Assembly: GCA_964584315.1 (NCBI GenBank)
Contig: CAZOZO010000004.1
Coordinates: 1-64,000 of the forward strand
Origin: CAXXOK01 sp964584315
Lineage (GTDB): Bacteria; Bacillota; Clostridia; Christensenellales; Aristaeellaceae
Direction: 5' to 3'
Length of the DNA: 64,000 nt
The number at the start of each line of letters is the position of its first letter. Position 1 is the stretch's first letter. The position numbers were made by a program, and so were the translations under genes. Shown piece by piece: positions 41,692 through 50,005 of the stretch. The notes below the pieces were generated by a model. The model was not told the DNA's origin and searched no databases. It saw only the letters and a list, made by a program, of their open reading frames with translations.

Positions 41692-42819
41692 ATGATCCCG
41701 TTCAACGTGCCCCCCTACATCGGCAAGGAGGATCAATACGTCCTCGACGCGATCCACAGTCATAAAATCTGCGGCGACGGCGCTTTTACCAAACGGTGTC
41801 ACGCTGTTTTGGAAGCCATGACCGGCGCGAAGAAGGCGCTTTTGACCACCTCCGGCACCAGCGCGCTGGAGCTGGCGGCCATCCTGAGCGATGTGGGCCC
41901 GGGCGACGAGGTCATCATGCCGTCGTTCACGTTCTCCAGCACAGCCAATGCGTTTGCGCTGCGCGGCGCCACGGTGGTATTCGTCGATATCGTGCCCGAG
42001 ACCATGAATATGGACCTGGCTTGCGTCGCAGCCGCCATCACCGAGCGAACGAAGGTGATCGTGCCGGTGCACTACGCGGGCGTGTGCGTGGATATGGACG
42101 CCTTGGCCGAGATGGTTCGCGGCCGCGGCATCCTGCTGGTGGAGGATGCGGCGCAGGCCGTGGATGCGTACTGGCAGGGCAAGGCTGCGGGCACCCTGAG
42201 CGATATCGGCTGCTACAGCTTCCATGAGACCAAGAACTTCAGCATGGGGGAGGGCGGCGCGGCGCTGCTGAACGACCCCCGCCTGATCGAGCGCGCGGAG
42301 ATCGTGCGTGAGAAGGGCACCGATCGCAGCCGCTTCTACCGCGGGCAGGTGGATAAATACACCTGGGTGGATATCGGCAGCTCGATCCTGCCCAGCGAGA
42401 TCAATGCCGCGTACCTGCTGGCCCAGTTGGAAAGCCACGAGGCGGTAACGGAAAACCGTATGGCGCGCTGGAACCAGTATGACGCGGGGCTTGCGGATCT
42501 GAAAGCTGCGGGGCGCATCGAAACCCCGTTCATCCCAGCGGGCTGCACGCATAACGCGCACATGTACTATATCAAATGCCGCGACATCGCGGAGCGCACG
42601 GAGTTGACCGCATTTCTCAAGGAACGCGGCATCGGTGCGGTGTTTCACTACATCCCGCTGCACTCAGCGGCGGCTGGCCTCAAGTACAGCCGCTTCCACG
42701 GGGAAGACAGGCACACCACCCGCGAGAGCGAGCGTCTGCTGCGCCTGCCGCTCTACTACGGCCTGACCGAGGCGGACTGTGCGGCGGTGATCGACGCACT
42801 GCACGCATATTATCGCTGA
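41692..42819 (+). CDS. wecE: WecE-like dTDP-4-amino-4,6-dideoxygalactose aminotransferase
   Basis: This 375-residue PLP enzyme of the DegT/DnrJ/EryC1/StrS family follows E. coli WecE (RffA) closely: MIPFNVPP at the start, HKICGDGAFTKRC, VIMPSFTFSSTANAFALRGA, VIVPVHYAGVCVDMDALAEM, IGCYSFHETKNFSMGEGG with the PLP lysine, REKGTDRSRFYRGQVDKYTW and FHYIPLHSAAAG. WecE converts dTDP-4-keto-6-deoxyglucose to the 4-amino sugar using glutamate. The ATG at 41692 has GGAGG seven bases upstream. No other nucleotide-sugar gene is near, and it lies 389 bases after the ATP-grasp operon. Confidence 0.92.
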   Translation: MIPFNVPPYIGKEDQYVLDAIHSHKICGDGAFTKRCHAVLEAMTGAKKALLTTSGTSALELAAILSDVGPGDEVIMPSFTFSSTANAFALRGATVVFVDIVPETMNMDLACVAAAITERTKVIVPVHYAGVCVDMDALAEMVRGRGILLVEDAAQAVDAYWQGKAAGTLSDIGCYSFHETKNFSMGEGGAALLNDPRLIERAEIVREKGTDRSRFYRGQVDKYTWVDIGSSILPSEINAAYLLAQLESHEAVTENRMARWNQYDAGLADLKAAGRIETPFIPAGCTHNAHMYYIKCRDIAERTELTAFLKERGIGAVFHYIPLHSAAAGLKYSRFHGEDRHTTRESERLLRLPLYYGLTEADCAAVIDALHAYYR

Positions 42820-42821
42820 CC

Positions 42822-42869
42822 GATATACAAAGACCGCCTCGGCTCACGCCGAGGCGGTCTTTGTATATC
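42822..42869. terminator. Very long perfect terminator hairpin
   Basis: Twenty-two-base perfect arms (42822-42843, 42848-42869) around TCAC, between the WecE-like gene and the convergent kinase gene. Confidence 0.85.
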
Positions 42870-42968
42870 GCGGGTGCCATGACGAAGGGGGCCTTTCATG
42901 AGCCGGAGCCCGTGCGGGCAACGCCGCGGCTGCACGCCTGCTCATGTGGTTCACCAATCGCAGCGGCG

Positions 42969-43901
42969 TCACAGCTTCCATCCGTCGGGCCGCAAAAAGC
43001 GATCCAGTCCGTTGGGGGGCGCCGGGGAGGCGGAGCGGGGCTCGTCGGCGGGCGGGGCCAGCAGGCGCTGGAGCAACGCGTCGGTGGGCCTGTCCGCTGC
43101 GGCCAGGCTCAAGCCTTTGCGGATCAGCCAATGGTAGGCGGTGGGCAGCGCATCTGATACCGTGACTCCATCGCCGCTGAGCGCGGCCTCGTACAGATAG
43201 GTTTGCGCGGGGTTCGCGGGGGTGGGCAGGCTGCCCATCCACAACCGGTGTGCGATGGCGGCGAACGCGAAGGTATCCACCTGCCGCGTGAGGGCCGCTG
43301 GCTCGCCCGTCATGCGCAGGTACGTTTCCGGCGCGAGATACACGGGGTCGCCCTCGATGTCACGCGGCTCGGTGGGCGGGTCGGCCTCCAGAAAGCCGCT
43401 GTCAAAATCGATCAGCCGCACGCGAAAGCCCTCGCCTTCGCGCATCAGCAGCACATGCTCGGGCTTGAGATCCGCATGCACGACACCCTGCGCGTGCAGG
43501 CTGCCAAGGCACAGCGCCAGCGAGAACAGTAACTCCCGCGCGGTGCGGGGCGGTACCGGCCCCACGGTGTCGAACGTCTCAAACGGGGTGGGGATGTACT
43601 CCGAGGCGGCGTAGTAACGCCCCTCGAACGCGAAAAAATCGAGCACCGGCACCACGCAATCGCCCAGCACGCAGCGCAGCGCGGCGTAGAGGGCGCGCTT
43701 GCGGTGCTCGAACGCCTCACACCGCTGAAGGCGCTTGTCATGCAGCGCGGCGGAGGCAACTTGGGCGGCCGGGGGTTGTACCGGGGTCAAAAACTGCTTG
43801 AGAAAATACCGCGCCCCGTCCCTGCGGGCCACGCACCAGCGCGCGCCGCCGCTGCCCGCGGTCATGAACGGCGTCTCGCACTCATAGCCGCCAATCCGCA
43901 T
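42969..43901 (-). CDS. Serine/threonine protein kinase of a TerY-P-type triad
   Basis: The 310-residue soluble kinase keeps the key motifs: ATP-binding lysine in ARYFLKQFL (about residue 35), catalytic loop HADLKPEHVLL (Asp in place of HRD's Arg context is kept as HAD), metal-binding Asp in LIDFDSGF (DFG changed to DFD), and APE in VYLAPETYLRM. It has no transmembrane helix or PASTA repeats. AGGAGG precedes the ATG. It overlaps the phosphatase stop (43882) by 20 bases, and the three genes kinase, PP2C and vWA read on one strand. Confidence 0.88.
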   Translation of the reverse strand: MRIGGYECETPFMTAGSGGARWCVARRDGARYFLKQFLTPVQPPAAQVASAALHDKRLQRCEAFEHRKRALYAALRCVLGDCVVPVLDFFAFEGRYYAASEYIPTPFETFDTVGPVPPRTARELLFSLALCLGSLHAQGVVHADLKPEHVLLMREGEGFRVRLIDFDSGFLEADPPTEPRDIEGDPVYLAPETYLRMTGEPAALTRQVDTFAFAAIAHRLWMGSLPTPANPAQTYLYEAALSGDGVTVSDALPTAYHWLIRKGLSLAAADRPTDALLQRLLAPPADEPRSASPAPPNGLDRFLRPDGWKL

Positions 43902-44889
43902 GGCGTACCTCCTCGCTCAACTCGTAGCCCTTGCGGTATTCCGCCCACAGGCCGCGCGCGAAATCCACGCTTTGCCTGCGGCGGCGCACGGGGGTCACGA
44001 AGCGCGCCTGCAGGTAGGCACGGCGGGGTTGGTAAAACGCCCGCATCGCGGCAAAATCCGCGAAGCCGAAGGCGGCCATGGCCAGCGTGCAATCGTCGCT
44101 GGCCAGGCGGGAAAGCGCTCCGCCGAGGCGCTTTTGCCAGCCGTCCAGCGTGGTGGCGGCTTCGAGAGTGTTCAGCAGCAGCAGTTCAAACTCCATGGGC
44201 GTGGGCAAGTAGCCGAAAGCGCCGTCCGTCGCGGTGAGCACCACGCAGGGCTTGGGCAGTGTTAGGCCGTATGCCTCGATTGCAAAATCACCATCCGCGC
44301 GGATCAGGTTGCTCAGCCGCGCCTCGCGGTAGAGGTTCTCCATCGGGTCGGTATGACCGGCCACATGGTCGGCAGTGCACTGACACAGCCCACCGCCGGT
44401 GAGCACGTAACCGCGGCTGTCGCCCGCCCAGAAGAACACGCAGCTGAGCGTGTCCGCGGCGCGCGCATCGATCAGCGCGGCGCACAGGGTGGTGGGCAGC
44501 GTGTGCTGCAGCCCGCGCATCACGATGCGCGGCGCGGCCTCGTTCTGGTACTCGGCGTGGAAGGCGGCAATACGCTGCTGGATGCAGCCCTTGAGGGCTG
44601 CGGCGGCCTGCGCGGCCTCGGCGGCTGAGGGGGGAAGCCCTTGCCCGTCCATGCCGGACACCCACTGGTCCGCGCATTCCGTGGCCAGGCGGCTGGCCAT
44701 GTAAGCCTCGCTGCGGCCACCCAGCTTGGCATAGCGCCGCGCGCCGCTGCCGCCGCAGCCGTCCGCCACGCATAAAAGACCGCCGTGCCGGTCGGTCGCG
44801 GCGGTGTGGCTGTCCTCGCCCTCGTCCTTCACGGCTTCGCTGGCGACCACCACGCTGCGGCCGTCGATGCCCATGTCGCCCGCCTGCAT
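43882..44889 (-). CDS. PP2C-family protein phosphatase of the triad
   Basis: The 335-residue protein contains the acidic metal-binding motifs of PP2C enzymes: GEDSHTAATDRHGGLLCVADG followed by CGGSG, then FFWAGDSRGYVLT, LTATDGAFGYLP and ASDDCTLAMAA. All positions appear functional, so it should dephosphorylate Ser/Thr. The ATG at 44889 has AGGTGA upstream; a GTG at 44898 is possible. It overlaps the kinase gene, implying that kinase and phosphatase act as a pair, and follows the vWA gene after 72 bases that hold a strong hairpin. Confidence 0.9.
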   Translation of the reverse strand: MQAGDMGIDGRSVVVASEAVKDEGEDSHTAATDRHGGLLCVADGCGGSGARRYAKLGGRSEAYMASRLATECADQWVSGMDGQGLPPSAAEAAQAAAALKGCIQQRIAAFHAEYQNEAAPRIVMRGLQHTLPTTLCAALIDARAADTLSCVFFWAGDSRGYVLTGGGLCQCTADHVAGHTDPMENLYREARLSNLIRADGDFAIEAYGLTLPKPCVVLTATDGAFGYLPTPMEFELLLLNTLEAATTLDGWQKRLGGALSRLASDDCTLAMAAFGFADFAAMRAFYQPRRAYLQARFVTPVRRRRQSVDFARGLWAEYRKGYELSEEVRHADWRL

Positions 44890-44911
44890 CCGTATCACCT
44901 GCCGATCCTCA

Positions 44912-44950
44912 CGGCAAAGGCCGAATGCCAGCGGCGCTCGGCCTTTGCCG
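44912..44950 (-). terminator. Intra-operon hairpin between the vWA and PP2C genes
   Basis: Thirteen-base perfect arms (44912-44924, 44938-44950) starting 11 bases after the vWA stop, without a T-tract. It may reduce expression of the phosphatase and kinase relative to the vWA protein or be a processing site. Confidence 0.6.
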
Positions 44951-44961
44951 GATGTTTGCTG

Positions 44962-45642
44962 TTAAATGGTGTTGCACACCGCGTCGATCACCTGCTGATA
45001 CTCCAGCTCCGAAAGGCCTTCGCTCACCGTCTGCACGTGCACCACCTGCGACCACTCCGCCGAGATGCGGTTCCACTCCGGCGCATCCGGCGCGAAGATG
45101 AGCAGGCGCTTGGCGTTTTCGTCCATCGCGCCGCCCAGCTGCTCGTCCTCCCACCACAGGCTCAGTTCGTCGAAGCTCTCCGCCATGCCGTCGGGGTACC
45201 ATGGCGCAATGCGCCCGTGCCCCATCGGGTGCGTAGGCGCGTCGCTCCACACCACGATGATGTGGCGCTTTTTGACGCCCTCGCGCGTCCAGTCGCTGCG
45301 GATGGCATAGCCCAGCGCCTCCAGCCCGTCCTCCGGGATGTCGCCGCCGCCGCTGGCCGTAAGCCCGTTCACACAGTCCGAAAACTGCTGCGCCTGCTCG
45401 GGCAGCACGAAAAAATCGCTGGCCATCATGGCCTGGTCGCCGTCCGCCACATAGTCGCGGAAGGCGATCACGCGGATGCGCATCCGGCTGACCACCTTGC
45501 GCTTGCGCTCCATCGCGCCCGTTACGTCGCGGTACAGGTTGAGGGCGTTCTGCTTGACAAAATCGAGCACATGGCGCATGCTCCCCGTCGCGTCGATGCA
45601 GAAAACCATGTCTACATGGTAGGATAGCTGGTATTTTTCCAT
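44962..45642 (-). CDS. TerY-like von Willebrand A domain protein
   Basis: The 226-residue protein is a single vWA domain with the metal-ion site DMVFCIDATGSMRHVLDFVK (DxTxS variant) and the later LTASGGGDIPEDGLEAL, plus HIIVVWSDAPTHP, the third metal segment. vWA domains bind partners through Mg. The ATG at 45642 is preceded by AAGGAGG. It heads the operon vWA-PP2C-kinase, the composition described for TerY-P triads that act in phosphorylation-linked stress responses; I recognise the combination, but no ter genes are present. Confidence 0.85.
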   Translation of the reverse strand: MEKYQLSYHVDMVFCIDATGSMRHVLDFVKQNALNLYRDVTGAMERKRKVVSRMRIRVIAFRDYVADGDQAMMASDFFVLPEQAQQFSDCVNGLTASGGGDIPEDGLEALGYAIRSDWTREGVKKRHIIVVWSDAPTHPMGHGRIAPWYPDGMAESFDELSLWWEDEQLGGAMDENAKRLLIFAPDAPEWNRISAEWSQVVHVQTVSEGLSELEYQQVIDAVCNTI

Positions 45643-45827
45643 GCGCGCCTCCTTGATACCGCTGTGTTGCTTTTCAGTATGTATTCTTCGCAAACAGCGC
45701 TATTCCTTTGTTTTACGGGGCGCGCAGCCAAAAAGCGCGGATGGGCGCAGAAGGAGGCGCTCCAGCGCTTGTCGAAACATACGCACAAACGGCGCATTTT
45801 GTGGGGATTGGAAGTGTGTTGGCCGCT

Positions 45828-47174
45828 ATGAGGGTTTGGAGAGCTTTGGGCGGTGTGCTGGTATTTCTGGGCTGCCTGGCCGCGTTGATGGGCATTTTGG
45901 CTACGGTAGCGCCCATGGTAGACAATGACCAGGTACGCCGCATCATCGAATCATTTTCCATTCGCAGCCATGACCCGTTGCTGAGCAGCGTGAATGGCGC
46001 GATCCTCTTCTGTTTGCGCAACAGCTACCTGCTGTTTGCGGCGGGCGCGGCGGCGATGCTCGCTGGCGGGCTCACACGCGCGGCGGCCTCTGGCGCGCTG
46101 CACAAGGGGGAGGATGCCGCTTCTCCGCGCGAGCCTGCTCGCGAACGAAGGCCGGTGACCGTGCCCGTGGCGGAGCCTGCGCGCGAGCGCCCCGTGCTGC
46201 CAAAGCGGGAGCCAGGCTTATCGCCCTATACAGCGGCGGCCTATGGCAAGGCGCTCAGCGGCGGCCAGTCCGACATCGCGGCCAAGTATATGCCGCGCTC
46301 CATCATTGACACGCCGGCGCCCGCCTATGAGCCTGCTCAGGCAGACGCGGCACGGCGCACAGAACAGCCGTCGCGTTTGGCTGCGACGGAAATCTATGCC
46401 AGACCGACCGCGAACGCGGAGGCGGATTGGAAGCTGGGCGAAACGGTATACTGCCGCGCCTGCGGTGCAGCCAACCCATGGCAGGCGGCCTTCTGCGACC
46501 AGTGCGGCCGCCGCCTGACGGACGGAGCAGCCGCGGGCCCCTCAACCGCCATGGGCACAGGCATGCCGGAGACGGGCACTGATGCGCGCGCGGCATATGC
46601 CCCGCCGGAACGCAGAACCATCCCTGCCGGGGAAACCCTGCAGCAAACCCTTACCTACGCAGGGCAGGCCGAGACGCCCGCCGCCCAGAGCCAAGCCAAC
46701 GCGCTGACGGACGCGCCCGCTCGAGTCGAGGCACGCGACGTGTATCAGGGCATGGCTGAGAACCGCGCGGCGAACAGCGTATCGCCTTTGCCGCTTTCCC
46801 TAACAGCAGCACGCCCCGCTTCGGGGGCCAACCCTGAGCCGTATCTCAATGGCGCGACGGGACCGGGGCGCGACGGCACCGCCCCGTTTGCTTCGGCCAT
46901 GGCCCCGCTGGAACGAGCCTCGCAGGACGCCCTGCCCAACCCCGTGCCCGTGGCGCACAGCGTACAGCGCGCATCGTCGCCCGCGATGGCGCGTGCTGCG
47001 GGCATCCACGCAAGGCCGCTGATCGTGAGCACGCTGCGCGTTACATCGCCCGCCGCGGAAGGCCCGGCGGATAGGCCCGAACGGCCGACAGCCCCGCAGA
47101 GCGGGCGAGCGGCAGGCGTGCCGGGCGTACGTCCGCGCATCGTCAGCACCATCGGCAAACGCAGCACGCGATAG
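45828..47174 (+). CDS. Zinc-ribbon membrane protein with long disordered region
   Basis: Two N-terminal membrane helices (about residues 7-30 and 62-80) precede a long Ala/Pro/Arg-rich region. A zinc ribbon sits in the middle: YCRACGAANPWQAAFCDQCG (C-x2-C and C-x2-C). The rest, about 210 residues, is low complexity and likely disordered. The family is not recognised. The ATG at 45828 is the best start available; GTG codons at 45801 and 45816 are in frame, and no strong ribosome site is seen. It is divergent from the kinase/phosphatase triad and may be a membrane partner or substrate. Confidence 0.7.
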   Translation: MRVWRALGGVLVFLGCLAALMGILATVAPMVDNDQVRRIIESFSIRSHDPLLSSVNGAILFCLRNSYLLFAAGAAAMLAGGLTRAAASGALHKGEDAASPREPARERRPVTVPVAEPARERPVLPKREPGLSPYTAAAYGKALSGGQSDIAAKYMPRSIIDTPAPAYEPAQADAARRTEQPSRLAATEIYARPTANAEADWKLGETVYCRACGAANPWQAAFCDQCGRRLTDGAAAGPSTAMGTGMPETGTDARAAYAPPERRTIPAGETLQQTLTYAGQAETPAAQSQANALTDAPARVEARDVYQGMAENRAANSVSPLPLSLTAARPASGANPEPYLNGATGPGRDGTAPFASAMAPLERASQDALPNPVPVAHSVQRASSPAMARAAGIHARPLIVSTLRVTSPAAEGPADRPERPTAPQSGRAAGVPGVRPRIVSTIGKRSTR

Positions 47175-47470
47175 GGATTCGGGGTGGCTCGCTTGCCCCT
47201 GCTTTGGGGTTTCCATTACGCCAGTCCCTGTAACCATTGATCCCGAAAGCGTGAATCGAGTTTCAGGAAGCACTGTTTTGCCCGGCCTTGCAACCTAAGG
47301 GACTGATAAGGGAACCACCATTGCCATGGAGTGACCTCTGCAGAGGCATCCGATACGATGATATAGAAACAAAGCGCGGCTGCCGTTATCCACGGTGCGC
47401 CGCGCTTTGCTGTACGTATGAAGCTGAAAATGCTTTTTGCGAAGGGCAGATGCGCGGGCAGACTGCCACG
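47175..47470. other. Gene-free stretch of 296 bases
   Basis: Between convergent genes I see only the hairpin at 47370-47409 and no supported coding frame. Confidence 0.5.
47370..47409 (-). terminator. Hairpin near the end of the EamA transcript
   Basis: Eleven-base perfect arms (47370-47380, 47399-47409) with an 18-base loop; the minus strand continues TTTC. It is about 60 bases after the EamA stop. Confidence 0.55.
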
Positions 47471-48349
47471 CTAGGGGTTCGCGCCCTCGGCAGGCAGGGC
47501 AGCCTTGCTCTTCGTGCGCACGTCCCACACGCACCACAGCGTGATGCTCACGATCACCACAAGGCCGCCGAAAAGCGCCGTACGGCCGGGAGCCTCTCCC
47601 ACAAAAAGGAACACCCACAGGGGGTTCAGGATGGGCTCCAGCGCAGCCAGCAGCGTGAGCGCCAGCGGCGAGCATCCGCTGGCCGCCAGCCCGTACAGGA
47701 TATAGGGGATACCCAGCTGAAACACGCCCAGCACCAGCACGGCGGTCACGGCTTGCGCGCTGAGCGGCGCGCCGTAGACGAAGATGAACGGCAGGCCGAT
47801 GAGCGCGGTCATCAGGTGGCCCTGCAGAAGCCCGCTCAGACGCGCATCCTCATCCACGGTGGCGACGGTGAACATCGTGCCCGCGAAAAACGCGCCCGCG
47901 AGGATGGCCAGAATGTTGCCCAGAAGTGCCCCGCCCTTGAGCTGATCCAGAAAGAACAGCATCACGCCCACCATGGTGCACAGCACCGCGACGTAATCGC
48001 CGCCGCGGAAGCGCTTCTTGTGGAAAAGAGACTCGTATGCGATCAAGAACACGGGTGCGATGTATTGCAGCACGATGGCATTAGCCGCGGTGGTCAGCTT
48101 GTTGGCCATCATAAAGCATAGGCAGGTCGCAGGCACCGTGAGCGCCAGCCGCAGCGTTTTGGCCGTGATCACGAAGCGCCTGCGCGACAGCAGCATATAA
48201 GTCGCAAACACCGCCGCGCAGATCAAGCTGCGTACCCCGGCGATCACCATTCCGTTCCACGGCACCAGCTTGATCAGCACGCCTGCGATGCTCCACAGCA
48301 CCGCGCAAAGCGCCATTTGAAAGATGCTCTTCCGCTCGGTCGTGATCAT
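47471..48349 (-). CDS. EamA/DMT-family transporter
   Basis: The 292-residue protein has ten hydrophobic helices in two homologous halves, the DMT pattern (QMALCAVLWSIAGVLIKLVP ... VRSLICAAVF; second half GNILAILAGAFFAGTMFTVA). The last helix pair includes ALTLLAALEPILNPLWVFLF. Such carriers export metabolites such as amino acids, but the substrate cannot be told. The ATG at 48349 has AAGGGGAC six bases upstream, and a promoter lies at 48384-48412. It is transcribed alone. Confidence 0.9.
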   Translation of the reverse strand: MITTERKSIFQMALCAVLWSIAGVLIKLVPWNGMVIAGVRSLICAAVFATYMLLSRRRFVITAKTLRLALTVPATCLCFMMANKLTTAANAIVLQYIAPVFLIAYESLFHKKRFRGGDYVAVLCTMVGVMLFFLDQLKGGALLGNILAILAGAFFAGTMFTVATVDEDARLSGLLQGHLMTALIGLPFIFVYGAPLSAQAVTAVLVLGVFQLGIPYILYGLAASGCSPLALTLLAALEPILNPLWVFLFVGEAPGRTALFGGLVVIVSITLWCVWDVRTKSKAALPAEGANP

Positions 48350-48383
48350 GTACATGTCCCCTTGCTGTTTGGTGGCGTGATAC

Positions 48384-48412
48384 AGCATATGCCAAACACC
48401 TTTGAAAAGCAA
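48384..48412 (-). promoter_or_regulatory. Promoter of the EamA gene
   Basis: TTGCTT (48407-48412), 17 bases, TATGCT (48384-48389) on the minus strand. Confidence 0.6.
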
Positions 48413-48458
48413 GCGAAAAAAGCGGACGGCGGCATGGATACATTTTACGCGTGCAACC

Positions 48459-48487
48459 TTGCATTGCCACCCGAAAAGGGATATAAT
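48459..48487 (+). promoter_or_regulatory. Promoter of the diguanylate cyclase gene
   Basis: TTGCAT (48459-48464), 17 bases, TATAAT (48482-48487), divergent from the EamA promoter. Confidence 0.7.
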
Positions 48488-48546
48488 GACAACCATGTGT
48501 TGCATGTAACCCTTGAGACGCGCCCGCGTCGGACCTTTCGGCTGGA

Positions 48547-49653
48547 GTGACAAGTTTGTTTTTGCAGTTGCGCAAAATCTGTCGCGGTTACATTTCCGGC
48601 ATGATGACGGGGTATCGGGCATGCTGGGAGCAGATCGCCCTCACCAATCTGCAGATGCTCAGGCGCGCGTCCTTCATCAGCGTAGGCATCCTGCTATTGT
48701 ATCTGGTGCTCTCCGTGGCGACCGCGCGGCCGCTGAACGTGATCGTTGCCTATGCCCTGGGGTTGCTGGTGCAACTTGGCTTCATGGGCTTCCTCCACGC
48801 CAGCGGAGACCGGCTGCGCTGGCGCACACGGGTGATCCAGGGGATGTGCCTGTTTTTTGTGCTGTCACTGCTGGCAATAGTGGTCTACATCGGCGCCATC
48901 GGCATGCGGGACGAGCCAGGCATCTTTTTTTCGCCCATGACTATCGTGCTTTCGATGCTGTTCATTTTACCCTTCTGGCATAACGTGACTTTTATCACGG
49001 CGACCACGGTGGCTTTCGTCACGCTCAGCGCGCTGAATAAGGCGGCGGCGGAGTTTCAGTTGGATGTGTCCACGGCCATCCTGACCTGGGTGCTGAGTAT
49101 CACCGCGGATTTTGTGGTGCTTGACCTGCGCGTGCGGGACCTGCGCCTGCGCGGCGAGCTGATGCGCCGCTCCTGCACGGACAGCCTGACCGGGCTGATG
49201 AACAAGAGCACCGCGGAAGCCGCCGCGAGGGACTACCTTGGCGGTGCGGGGGGCAAGAGCCGCTCCGCGCTGTTTGTGATCGATCTGGATCAGTTCAAGC
49301 AGATCAACGACCAGCTGGGCCATCAGGCGGGCGACGCGGCGCTGGAGGTGTTCGGCGAATCGTTGATGAAGCTGTTTCGCGCCAACGACATCGTGGGCCG
49401 CGTTGGTGGGGACGAATTCGTGGCCCTGATGAAGAATACGGGCGACCGCAGGCTTGTGGCGCGCCGTGCCGCGCTCATCTGCGAGACGGTGCGCCGCACG
49501 CGCTTCCGTGACACGGGCATATCGCTCACCTGCAGCATCGGCATCGCGATCTGCCTGGATGGCGACTGTGCGTATGATACGCTCTTCCGCTCGGCGGACG
49601 AGCAGCTCTACAAGGTCAAGCGGAGCGGCAAGAACGGCTTTCGCATCGCGTGA
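48547..49653 (+). CDS. Membrane diguanylate cyclase (GGDEF)
   Basis: Five to six membrane helices fill the first 190 residues. A GGDEF domain follows: SCTDSLTGLMNKSTAEAAAR, FVIDLDQFKQINDQLGHQAG and RVGGDEFVALM. The signature is canonical, and RAND (RxxD) lies five residues before it, so the enzyme should be an active cyclase with product inhibition. The start is GTG at 48547 with weak CTGGA; an internal ATG at 48601 is the alternative. The 830-codon-class GGDEF-EAL gene at 18800 gives the opposing phosphodiesterase. Confidence 0.93.
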   Translation: MTSLFLQLRKICRGYISGMMTGYRACWEQIALTNLQMLRRASFISVGILLLYLVLSVATARPLNVIVAYALGLLVQLGFMGFLHASGDRLRWRTRVIQGMCLFFVLSLLAIVVYIGAIGMRDEPGIFFSPMTIVLSMLFILPFWHNVTFITATTVAFVTLSALNKAAAEFQLDVSTAILTWVLSITADFVVLDLRVRDLRLRGELMRRSCTDSLTGLMNKSTAEAAARDYLGGAGGKSRSALFVIDLDQFKQINDQLGHQAGDAALEVFGESLMKLFRANDIVGRVGGDEFVALMKNTGDRRLVARRAALICETVRRTRFRDTGISLTCSIGIAICLDGDCAYDTLFRSADEQLYKVKRSGKNGFRIA

Positions 49654-49744
49654 CGGGCCTATATGGCCTGCCTTGGCGGTGATCGACGCGCGAGGCGGGC
49701 AACCATTTCGCCTGTTCTCAGCCGCCTGTGAATGGAGACGACCT

Positions 49745-49766
49745 GCGCCCAGAGGGCGCTTTTTTT
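49745..49766 (+). terminator. Terminator after the diguanylate cyclase gene
   Basis: GCGCCC (49745-49750), loop AGA, GGGCGC (49754-49759), then seven T residues. Confidence 0.85.
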
Positions 49767-49942
49767 GCGCGGATTTGATGCTTTCAGACACGCGGGGGTC
49801 GCTTTCGCGCAGGTTTGCCTTACGCGCAGGGCGCGCCGGTTTATACTGACCTTGTTGGCGGCGGCAGGGCCCGCCCCGGCCAACGACAAGCGAGACGCCT
49901 TTTCCGCATCCCTCCGCCTTTTGATACAAATTCCCAAATCCG

Positions 49943-49971
49943 TTGTAATTTCCTTGGGGATTGGGTATAAT
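49943..49971 (+). promoter_or_regulatory. Promoter of the receiver-like protein gene
   Basis: TTGTAA (49943-49948), 17 bases, TATAAT (49966-49971), 34 bases before the GTG start. Confidence 0.8.
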
Positions 49972-50005
49972 AGGGTCGATTGTGAAAGAACATGGAGGGT
50001 TGCTA

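Larger units (their letters stand above)
49654..50005. other. Intergenic stretch of 352 bases
   Basis: It holds the terminator at 49745-49766 and the promoter at 49943-49971. I see nothing else that is gene-like. Confidence 0.6.
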
